This document shows positions 58,149 through 64,000 of a stretch of 64,000 nucleotides of DNA, piece by piece. The position numbers were made by a program, and so were the translations under genes. This DNA comes from Amycolatopsis lurida. GTDB lineage: Bacteria; Actinomycetota; Actinomycetes; Mycobacteriales; Pseudonocardiaceae. The stretch lies in assembly GCF_900105055.1 (NCBI RefSeq), contig NZ_FNTA01000004.1:1426001-1490000 (forward strand). Direction: 5' to 3'. The notes under the pieces were generated by a model. It was not told the DNA's origin. It did no database searches and saw only the letters and a list, made by a program, of their open reading frames with translations. Every line of letters begins with the position of its first letter. Position 1 is the first letter of the stretch.

Positions 58149-58152
58149 CGGC

Positions 58153-58860
58153 TCAGCCCTCTTCGGCCGGACCGTAGGCGCCGCCGAGGCGGTACCCGAC
58201 GCCGCGGACGGTCTCGATCAGCGCGGGCCTGCCCAGTTTGGTCCGCAGGGTGGCGACATGGACGTCGAGCGACCGGCTCTCCGCGGGGCCGCGATGCCCC
58301 CAGACCTCGGTCAGCACGTGATCACGGGCGCAGACCGCGCCGCGGGCGGTGACCACCAGTGCGAGCACCTGGAACTCCTTGCGGGACAACGAAACCGGCT
58401 GTCCGTCGACCTGCACCTCATGGCGCCCGATGTCCACCGAGACGTCACCCGCGCGGATGACGCCGGGCGGTTCGGGCGCGGCAGGCCGTTCCCCTCGGCG
58501 ACGGCGCACGGCCTCGACACGGGCGACCAGTTCGTCGACGTCGTAGGGCTTGACCAGGTAGTCGTCGGCGCCGGACCGGAGCCCCTGGATCCGGTCGTCG
58601 ACCTCGCCCCGCGCCGAAACGACGATCACCGCGACGTCGCTGACCGCGCGGATCCGGCGGCACAGCACGATCCCGTCGATATCGGGGAGCCCCAGGTCGA
58701 GCAGCACGACGTCGACCTCGTGCACCAGATCGAGCACCCCGGCGCCGGAGGCGAGGCGTTTGATCGTCAGGCCGCGCCGGGTCAGCGCGGGCGTCAGGGC
58801 ACCCGCGACCCGGTCGTCGTCCTCCACCAGCAGTACCCGCACCCGTGTTTTCCCTTTCAC
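58153..58860 (-). CDS. OmpR family response regulator
   Basis: 235 residues. Receiver domain with phospho-acceptor Asp55 in VVLLDLGLPDIDG and the conserved Lys in LVKPYDVDEL, then a winged-helix DNA-binding domain (LSRKEFQVLALVVTARGAVCARDHVLTEVWG; VHVATLRTKLGRP). GTG at 58860 or the later GTG at 58842 could be the start; the latter has AGGG upstream. Operon with the histidine kinase. Confidence 0.93.
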   Translation of the reverse strand: MKGKTRVRVLLVEDDDRVAGALTPALTRRGLTIKRLASGAGVLDLVHEVDVVLLDLGLPDIDGIVLCRRIRAVSDVAVIVVSARGEVDDRIQGLRSGADDYLVKPYDVDELVARVEAVRRRRGERPAAPEPPGVIRAGDVSVDIGRHEVQVDGQPVSLSRKEFQVLALVVTARGAVCARDHVLTEVWGHRGPAESRSLDVHVATLRTKLGRPALIETVRGVGYRLGGAYGPAEEG

Positions 58861-59215
58861 GCCGTCACCGCCACCGCGACGACTTGAAGAACGACTCTAT
58901 GGGGTGAGTCACCTCTCGCGCTGCCCGTACCGCTGAGCCGGATGGCCCTGTGAGGGACCCACTGCACGCCGTAATGGTCACGATGCGTCACAGATCTGCT
59001 GTGACCCCGGTTACGGGACACCCCTGCCTTGTCTAGGCTGATCAGCGCCGGACGGAGGTGGACCGGGGCCGTCCGGTGGCTTGAGAACGATACGGACTTG
59101 AAACCCTAAGTATTGGTCAAGCCGTCTTTACAAGCGGTCCGACGGGAGTAGGTTTCCGCCATCGCGTGGTGCCTGACCCCGCAGTCCCCTGCAAACGAAC
59201 GCTCCTGGAGGCCAG
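58861..59215. other. 355-bp divergent intergenic region before the glu operon
   Basis: No credible gene. It must contain the promoters of the two-component operon (minus) and the amino-acid ABC operon (plus). TTACGG (59011-59016) and TAGGCT (59034-59039), 17 bp apart, could be the glu promoter, with a 170-nt leader. CTGTGACC / GGTTAC and GTCAC elements near 58975-59015 may be regulator sites, but no clear palindrome was identified. Confidence 0.35.
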
Positions 59216-59968
59216 ATGACCGCGGAGGTGGCGGCGCCGATGATCAAGGCGGCCGCCGTGAACAAGTACTTCGGCGACCTGCACGTGCTCAAGGAGATCA
59301 ACCTCGAGGTGCCGCGTGGGCAGGTCGTGGTCGTGCTCGGGCCGTCCGGGTCTGGCAAGTCGACGCTGTGCCGGGCGATCAACCGGCTGGAACCCATCAA
59401 CTCCGGCGAGATCGCGGTGGACGGCGTTCCGCTGCCCGCCGAAGGAAAGGCGCTGGCCGCGCTGCGCGCCGACGTCGGCATGGTGTTCCAGTCGTTCAAC
59501 CTGTTCGCGCACAAGACGATTCTCGAGAACGTCATGCTCGCGCCGATGAAGGTCCGCAAGGTCAACACGGCCGAGGCCCGCAAGACCGCGATGGACCTGC
59601 TCGAACGCGTCGGCATCGCCAATCAGGCAGGCAAGTACCCGGCGCAGCTTTCCGGCGGGCAGCAGCAGCGTGTGGCGATCGCCCGCGCGCTGGCCATGCG
59701 CCCCAAGGTGATGCTGTTCGACGAGCCGACCTCGGCGCTGGACCCGGAGATGGTCCAAGAGGTCCTCGACGTGATGACCACGCTCGCCAAGGACGGGATG
59801 ACGATGCTCGTCGTCACCCACGAGATGGGCTTCGCGCGGCGCGCGGCGAACCGGGTGGTGTTCATGTCCGACGGCGAGATCGTCGAGGACTCCACCCCGG
59901 ACGACTTCTTCACCAAGCCGAAGACGGATCGCGCCAAGGACTTCCTCGGCAAGATCCTGACCCACTGA
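59216..59968 (+). CDS. gluA: Glutamate-type amino-acid ABC transporter, ATPase
   Basis: 250 residues. ABC ATPase of the polar amino-acid uptake family: Walker [11 protein letters not shown]-loop [16 protein letters not shown], signature LSGGQQQR, Walker [15 protein letters not shown], then [17 protein letters not shown]-like RBS (TGGAGG) just before the ATG. First gene of four; order and types match the gluABCD glutamate system of Corynebacterium and Streptomyces. Confidence 0.93.
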   Translation: MTAEVAAPMIKAAAVNKYFGDLHVLKEINLEVPRGQVVVVLGPSGSGKSTLCRAINRLEPINSGEIAVDGVPLPAEGKALAALRADVGMVFQSFNLFAHKTILENVMLAPMKVRKVNTAEARKTAMDLLERVGIANQAGKYPAQLSGGQQQRVAIARALAMRPKVMLFDEPTSALDPEMVQEVLDVMTTLAKDGMTMLVVTHEMGFARRAANRVVFMSDGEIVEDSTPDDFFTKPKTDRAKDFLGKILTH

Positions 59969-60023
59969 GGTCTTCCCCGCCGGCCGGTATGGCTGGACAA
60001 GATTCGGAAGGAAACTGAGAACA

Positions 60024-60881
60024 ATGCGGTTGAACCGAGTTCTGCGAATGAGCGCGGCCGTCGTGGCGGCCGGGCTCGCCCTCTCCGCCTGTGGTGGCGG
60101 CGGGTCGGACGCCGGCAGCGGCTCCAGCGGCGCCAAGAACGTGGTGGCGAAGGCCAAGAGCGACAAGAAGCTGGTCATCGGCATCAAGTTCGACCAGCCC
60201 GGTCTCGGCCAGAAGCAGGCCGACGGCACCTACGCCGGTTTCGACGTCGACGTGGCGAAGTACATCGCCAAGGAGCTCGGCGTCGAAGAGTCGGGGATCA
60301 CCTGGAAGGAAGCGCAGTCCGCGCAGCGTGAGGACCTGATCAAGAAGGGTGAGGTCGACTTCATCGTCGCCACCTACTCGATCACCGACAAGCGCAAGAA
60401 CGAGGTCTCCTTCGCGGGCCCGTACTTCATCGCCCACCAGGATCTGCTGGTGCGCGCCGACTCCACCGACATCACCGGCCCGGAGTCGCTGACCGGCAAC
60501 AAGAAGCTCTGCTCGGTCAAGGGTTCGACCCCGGCGCAGAACGTCAAGGAGAAGTACGCCAAGGAAGTTCAGCTCGAAGAGCGCGGCAAGTACACCGACT
60601 GCGTCACCTCGCTGCTGAACAAGACCGTCGACGCGATGACCACCGACGACGTCATCCTGGGTGGCTACGCCGCGCAGCAGCCCGGCAAGCTGAAGCTGGT
60701 CGGCAAGGGCTTCACCGACGAGAAGTACGGTGTCGGTCTGAAGAAGGACGACAACGAGAGCATCACCGCGATCAACAACGCGATCAAGAAGATGCAGCAG
60801 GACGGCGCGTGGAAGGCCGCTCTGGAGAAGAACGTCGGCCCGTCGGGCTACAAGATCCCCGAGCCCCCGGCCATCTCCTGA
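60024..60881 (+). CDS. gluB: Glutamate-binding lipoprotein
   Basis: 285 residues. Lipoprotein signal with lipobox LSAC (Cys23) and a low-complexity Gly/Ser linker, then the SBP_bac_3 fold (KLVIGIKFDQPGLGQKQADGTYAGFDVDVAKYIA; DFIVATYSITDKRKNEVSFAGPYF). Captures glutamate or a related amino acid at the cell surface and delivers it to GluCD. Mature chain is Lys-rich. Confidence 0.92.
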   Translation: MRLNRVLRMSAAVVAAGLALSACGGGGSDAGSGSSGAKNVVAKAKSDKKLVIGIKFDQPGLGQKQADGTYAGFDVDVAKYIAKELGVEESGITWKEAQSAQREDLIKKGEVDFIVATYSITDKRKNEVSFAGPYFIAHQDLLVRADSTDITGPESLTGNKKLCSVKGSTPAQNVKEKYAKEVQLEERGKYTDCVTSLLNKTVDAMTTDDVILGGYAAQQPGKLKLVGKGFTDEKYGVGLKKDDNESITAINNAIKKMQQDGAWKAALEKNVGPSGYKIPEPPAIS

Positions 60882-60965
60882 CACCCGGCTCGCTGAGCCG
60901 CTGAACTGAAGGAATCGAACGGTGCGCCGTGTACCGCGGCGCACCGTTCCCATACCGAGGCTGGG

Positions 60966-61661
60966 TTGAGCACCTTGTTCGATTTCCTCGACAATCCCAA
61001 TTACGACTTGCTCGGCGCCTTCTGGATGACGATCAAGCTCACCTTCTTCTCCGCGATCGGTTCCCTGATCTGGGGCACCATCCTGGTGGGGATGCGGGTG
61101 AGCCCGGTTCCGATCATGCGGGCGTTCGGCACCGCCTACGTCAACATCTTCCGGAACACCCCGCTGACGGTGATCATCGTCTTCACGTCGCTGGGATTGT
61201 CCTCCACCCTGGGGCTCAACCTGGCCTCGTCGGAGTCGACGACGTCGTTGGAGGACAACGCCTTCCGGCTCGCGATCCTCGGCTTCGTCGCCTACACCGC
61301 CACGTTCGTCTGTGAATCGCTGCGGTCGGGTATCAACACCGTCCCGGTCGGCCAGGCGGAAGCGGCCCGCGCGCTGGGGCTCGGCTTCGTCCAGGTGCTG
61401 ACCCTGATCGTGCTGCCACAGGCGTTCCGGTCGGTGATCGCACCGCTGGCGAATGTCATGATCGCGCTGCTGAAGAACACCACGGTCGCCTCGATCATCG
61501 GTGTCGCCGAGGCGTCGCTGCTGATGTCGGACATGATCGAGAACGAGTCCGACTCGCTGCTCCTGGTCTTCCTGGTCTTCGCCGTCGGGTTCGTCGTCCT
61601 GGTCCTCCCCCTCGGCCTGCTGCTGGGCTGGGTCGCCAAGAAGGTCGAGGTCAAGCGATGA
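60966..61661 (+). CDS. gluC: Glutamate-type ABC transporter permease
   Basis: 231 residues with five transmembrane helices, starting LSTLFDFLDNPNYDLLGAFWMTIKLT from a TTG codon. The permease EAA-type loop is EAARALGLGFVQVLTLIVLPQAFR. Pairs with GluD. A UUG start may lower its level relative to the binding protein. Confidence 0.92.
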   Translation: MSTLFDFLDNPNYDLLGAFWMTIKLTFFSAIGSLIWGTILVGMRVSPVPIMRAFGTAYVNIFRNTPLTVIIVFTSLGLSSTLGLNLASSESTTSLEDNAFRLAILGFVAYTATFVCESLRSGINTVPVGQAEAARALGLGFVQVLTLIVLPQAFRSVIAPLANVMIALLKNTTVASIIGVAEASLLMSDMIENESDSLLLVFLVFAVGFVVLVLPLGLLLGWVAKKVEVKR

Positions 61662-62563
61662 GCGCGCAGACCGTCCTCTATGACATTCCCGGTCCGAAGG
61701 CGCGGGCGCGGAACTGGCTCTACAGCGTCCTTTTCTTCCTCGTCCTGGCGTTGGTCCTCTATTACATCTACGTAGGCTTCGACGAGAAGAACCAGTGGGC
61801 CGGCGCACTGTGGGAGCCCTTCCTCAACGGCTCCACCTGGACCGAGTTCATCGTGCCCGGTCTGCTCAACACCCTGAAGGCCGCCGCGCTGTCGATCGTG
61901 ATCGCGCTGCCGATCGGTGCGCTGCTGGGCATCGGCCGGTTGTCGGACCACAAGTGGATCCGGGTCCCGGTCGGCGCGGTCGTCGAGTTCTTCCGGGCGA
62001 TCCCGGTGCTGCTGCTGATGGTCTTCGCCGCGGCGTTCTACGCGTTCTACACCGACATCGACGCCGAGATCCGCCCGCTGTTCGCCGCGGTGACCGGGCT
62101 GGTGCTCTACAACGGTTCGGTCATGGCCGAGGTGTTCCGTGCGGGCATCCTGTCGCTGCCGAAGGGCCAAGGCGAGGCCGCGTCCGCGCTGGGTATGCGC
62201 AAGACCCAGATCATGATGACCGTCCTGCTGCCGCAAGCGGTCACCCTCATGCTGCCCGCGCTGGTGAGCCAGCTGGTCGTCATCTTGAAGGACACCGCGC
62301 TGGCCGGTCAGCTGACCATCGGCTTCAACGAGCTGATCCGCAGTACCGGACCGCTCACCGGTCTCTACGGCAACACGATCCCGACACTGATCATCGTCGC
62401 GATCATCTTCATCGTGCTGAACCTGCTCCTGAGCTGGTTCGCGTCGTGGCTGGAGAACAAGCTGGCGCGGCGGAAGAAGGCGCCCAAGGGCGCCAAGCCG
62501 GTGCACTCCGCACCGTCCAGCGTCGTCATGCAGCGCGACGACGCGAGCGGTGGCGCGCTGTAG
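61658..62563 (+). CDS. gluD: Glutamate-type ABC transporter permease
   Basis: 301 residues with five or six helices and a long N-terminal extension. EAASALGMRKTQIMMTVLLPQAV is the ATPase-docking loop. The basic C-terminal tail (ARRKKAPKGAKPVHS) is cytoplasmic. ATG overlaps the gluC stop (ATGA). A strong hairpin 7 bp after the stop ends the operon. In Streptomyces recX/recA lie close by; here they do not. Confidence 0.92.
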   Translation: MSAQTVLYDIPGPKARARNWLYSVLFFLVLALVLYYIYVGFDEKNQWAGALWEPFLNGSTWTEFIVPGLLNTLKAAALSIVIALPIGALLGIGRLSDHKWIRVPVGAVVEFFRAIPVLLLMVFAAAFYAFYTDIDAEIRPLFAAVTGLVLYNGSVMAEVFRAGILSLPKGQGEAASALGMRKTQIMMTVLLPQAVTLMLPALVSQLVVILKDTALAGQLTIGFNELIRSTGPLTGLYGNTIPTLIIVAIIFIVLNLLLSWFASWLENKLARRKKAPKGAKPVHSAPSSVVMQRDDASGGAL

Positions 62564-62569
62564 CTCCAT

Positions 62570-62628
62570 AAGTACATGAAGGCCCCCTTCCTTGCGCCCA
62601 GGTACAGGAAGGGGGCCTTCATGTACTT
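62570..62628. repeat. Hairpin of the GTGAAGGCCCCCTTC family after gluD
   Basis: Perfect 23-bp arms (62570-62592 and 62606-62628) around a 13-nt loop. The arm reads AAGTACATGAAGGCCCCCTT, with CATGAA in place of CGTGAA in the other copies. Likely terminator of the glu operon. Confidence 0.88.
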
Positions 62629-62684
62629 CGGGATAGGCCTCTTGGTCCTGTCGGGACAGCGGTCGCTCGGCTAGCGTCGGCCGT

Positions 62685-63128
62685 ATGGCGGACCAGGCCG
62701 CGACGCTGCTCGAAGCGATGCCGGACCTGGCGGGCAGGTCGATCCTGGTCGTCGGGTGCGGCGATGGCCGCTATCCGCGCCTGTTCCGGCAAGAGGGCGC
62801 TCGCCGCGTGGTCGGTGTCGACGCGGATCAGAAGCTGATCGCGGCCGCGCAACGCGAAGAGGAACGCGACCCCGTCGGGGTTTCGTACGAGGTCCACCAG
62901 CTCGCCCGGCTGCCGGTGATGGGTGCCTTCGACGTCGTCGTGGCCTTCCTGGACTCTCCCGCTCATCTCGGTCGCGTCGCCGCGAGCCTGATGACGGGCG
63001 GTCTGCTGGTGGCCGTCGCCACGAACGGGCTCAATCTGGAAGAAGGCTTGCGGGACAACGGCTTCCGGGACCTCGTCCTGCGCCGCCACGAAAGCGGCGA
63101 CGTGCACAGCGCCCGCAAAGTGAGCTGA
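62685..63128 (+). CDS. Small SAM-dependent methyltransferase-like protein
   Basis: 147 residues, shorter than most class I methyltransferases. The SAM-binding glycine motif is VVGCGDGRYPR, then an acidic end of strand 2 (VVGVDADQKLI) and motif IV-like AFDVVVAFLDSP. It lacks the C-terminal substrate-binding strands, so it may be a minimal or non-catalytic member. TAGCGT (62672-62677) lies 7 nt before the ATG without a ribosome binding site, so the mRNA may be leaderless. Confidence 0.75.
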   Translation: MADQAATLLEAMPDLAGRSILVVGCGDGRYPRLFRQEGARRVVGVDADQKLIAAAQREEERDPVGVSYEVHQLARLPVMGAFDVVVAFLDSPAHLGRVAASLMTGGLLVAVATNGLNLEEGLRDNGFRDLVLRRHESGDVHSARKVS

Positions 63129-63156
63129 GTCGCGCACCCTGGTGTCGAGCCAGGCT

Positions 63157-63179
63157 GGCCGGGGCTATGAATCCCGGCC
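63157..63179. terminator. Hairpin terminator after the methyltransferase gene
   Basis: GGCCGGG (63157-63163) pairs with CCCGGCC (63173-63179) across the loop GCTATGAAT. Located 29 bp past the stop, and also downstream of tRNA-Glu on the other strand. Confidence 0.55.
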
Positions 63180-63275
63180 GGTCGCCGGACCGTGCGCGTC
63201 TGGCGGTATGGGACACACGGACCCCACACCGCCGCACCGGTACGACCGAACAGGTTTCCCCGCCGTGCCGGGGCG

Positions 63276-63347
63276 TAGCGCGTGTGGGAGTCGAACCCAC
63301 GTCACCGGGGTGAAAACCCGGTATCCCTTCCGCTGGACCAACGCGCC
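63276..63347 (-). tRNA. tRNA-Glu (anticodon UUC)
   Basis: A 72-nt cloverleaf fits on the minus strand: acceptor GGCGCGU with ACGCGCU (terminal G-U pair), D stem GUCC/GGAU, anticodon stem CCGGG/CCCGG with loop UUUUCAC giving anticodon UUC, T arm GUGGG-UUCGACU-CCCAC, and discriminator A. CCA is not encoded. Reads GAA and GAG codons. Confidence 0.93.
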
Positions 63348-63422
63348 TTGGCCTGGAACACAGTCCGGCGCGCGCCGCGCACCGGACTGCTTCGTTCCAG
63401 AAATCAGGGTCACCGAAAGAAA

Positions 63423-63456
63423 GAGCCGCCCGGTTCGGTTTCCCGATGGGCGGCTC
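63423..63456 (-). terminator. Terminator of the small ORF
   Basis: On the minus strand GAGCCGCCC pairs with GGGCGGCTC (forward 63423-63431 and 63448-63456), followed by TTTCTTTC. This is one of the few hairpins in the window with a T-rich tail. It stands 18 bp past the stop of the 22-residue ORF and ahead of tRNA-Glu. Confidence 0.7.
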
Positions 63457-63474
63457 CACGTGTGCGACGTCCTG

Positions 63475-63543
63475 CTAGGACATCGGCCGGGAGCCGTGTT
63501 CTTCTTCCATACCAAGGGCCATGGCGTAACAACGTCGTGTCAT
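63475..63543 (-). CDS. Very small ORF (22 residues) with a strong ribosome binding site
   Basis: ATG at 63543 is preceded by AAGGAGGACAC, the best ribosome binding site in this part of the window. The peptide begins MTRRCYAMALGMEEE and ends after 22 codons. It is followed by a T-tailed terminator and preceded by the sdhB-distal hairpin, so it forms its own short transcript. Function unknown; it could be a small regulatory peptide or the coding part of a small RNA. Confidence 0.55.
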   Translation of the reverse strand: MTRRCYAMALGMEEEHGSRPMS

Positions 63544-63609
63544 GTGTCCTCCTTGGTCGGTGTGCGGGTAAGTGTGCGACAGGCATAGGGGCGGCGGCAA
63601 CCGATTTAG

Positions 63610-63655
63610 CTCGTGAGTGGTAAGGACGGTTAGAACCGTCCTTACCACTCACGAG
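63610..63655. terminator. Perfect 22-bp hairpin after the succinate dehydrogenase gene
   Basis: Arms 63610-63631 and 63634-63655 are perfect complements; the arm reads CTCGTGAGTGGTAAGGACGG then TT. It lies 6 bp past the stop of sdhB and likely terminates that operon. The GTAAGGA motif also occurs in the hairpin near 18.25 kb. Confidence 0.85.
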
Positions 63656-63661
63656 AGGTGA

Positions 63662-64000
63662 CTACTTGTCCCGCCGGAACAGCTTGTTCCCCAACCAGAC
63701 GATGGGGTCGTACTTCCGGTCCGCGACGCGTTCCTTCATCGGGATCAGTGCGTTGTCGGTGATGTGGATGCCCTCGGGGCACACGTCCGAGCAGCACTTG
63801 GTGATGTTGCAGTACCCGAGCCCGTGCTCCTCCTGCGCCTCGTCACGCCGGTCGGCGACGTCGAGGGGGTGCATTTCGAGTTCGGCGATCCGCATGAGGT
63901 ACCGGGGGCCGGCGAAGGCCTCCTTGTTCTCCTCGTGGTCACGCACCACGTGGCAGGTGTTCTGGCACAGGAAGCACTCGATGCACTTGCGGAACTCCTG
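63662..64000 (-). CDS. sdhB: Succinate dehydrogenase / fumarate reductase iron-sulfur subunit (partial)
   Basis: The last 112 residues of the protein; the 5' end is beyond the window. The cluster-binding motif FRKCIECFLCQNTC is at the window edge and a second Cys group, YCNITKCCSDVCPEG, follows. These fit the C-terminal [4Fe-4S]/[3Fe-4S] domain of SdhB. The sequence resembles the mycobacterial Sdh1-type subunit (Rv0247c). It passes electrons from succinate to menaquinone in the membrane-bound complex. Confidence 0.93.
   Translation of the reverse strand, partial: QEFRKCIECFLCQNTCHVVRDHEENKEAFAGPRYLMRIAELEMHPLDVADRRDEAQEEHGLGYCNITKCCSDVCPEGIHITDNALIPMKERVADRKYDPIVWLGNKLFRRDK

Overview
This is a 64-kb stretch of a high-GC actinobacterial chromosome. 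An Amycolatopsis-like organism (Pseudonocardiaceae) fits best. Supporting signs are the GC-rich third codon positions, frequent GTG starts, candidate leaderless genes with a -10 box 6-8 nt before ATG, a few rare TTA codons, the ideR / nrdJ-nrdR-lexA / miaB neighbourhood, and long hairpins carrying GTGAAGGCCCCCTTC that, from memory, are common in Amycolatopsis intergenic DNA. The genus is inferred, not proven.

Layout. (a) 0.2-4.6 kb: a complete lasso-peptide cluster on the minus strand (A-C-B1-B2-D) with predicted core LLARHGNDRLIFSKN, citrulassin-like. (b) 4.8-12.7 kb: a secreted alpha/beta hydrolase, a TetR/SnoaL-like divergent pair, a membrane protein, a protein-lysine acetylation pair (AcuC deacetylase and GNAT/acyl-CoA-synthetase-like acetyltransferase) and a sulfurtransferase. 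(c) 12.8-16.9 kb: ideR overlapping galK, then galE and a DUF4192 gene. (d) 17-33.6 kb: secreted M23 and S15 peptidases, a DUF4139 protein, a giant LuxR (LAL) regulator coupled to a small membrane protein, a stress-type membrane operon (DUF1269, DUF7144, AI-2E exporter), a GH15 enzyme, a CBS protein, a zinc peptidase and a prolyl oligopeptidase. (e) 33.7-39.4 kb: an SMR/azoreductase pair with a divergent TetR, a leaderless CGNR gene, DUF2293, DoxX, a broken P-loop gene and a phosphoribosyltransferase of lower GC.

(f) 39.4-55.8 kb is a conserved actinobacterial core: nrdJ-nrdR, a ChiZ-like LysM gene divergent from lexA with two SOS boxes, hflX, dapF, miaA, a LigB-like gene, a DUF349 gene, an Rv2732c-like membrane gene and miaB. 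It follows the Mycobacterium tuberculosis Rv2718c-Rv2733c order with a few insertions. (g) 55.8-62.6 kb: an orphan TAXI lipoprotein convergent with a two-component system, then the gluABCD-type amino-acid ABC operon. (h) 62.7-64 kb: a methyltransferase-like gene, tRNA-Glu(UUC), a very small ORF with its own terminator, and the 3' part of a succinate dehydrogenase iron-sulfur subunit.

Most intergenic spaces are short. Several convergent gene pairs overlap tail to tail. No insertion sequence, prophage or CRISPR array was seen. The features of most interest are the lasso cluster, the structured leader before the DUF349 gene, the dispersed hairpin family, the TTA-containing regulators, the hidden small genes at 24.4 and 63.5 kb, and the decayed P-loop gene.
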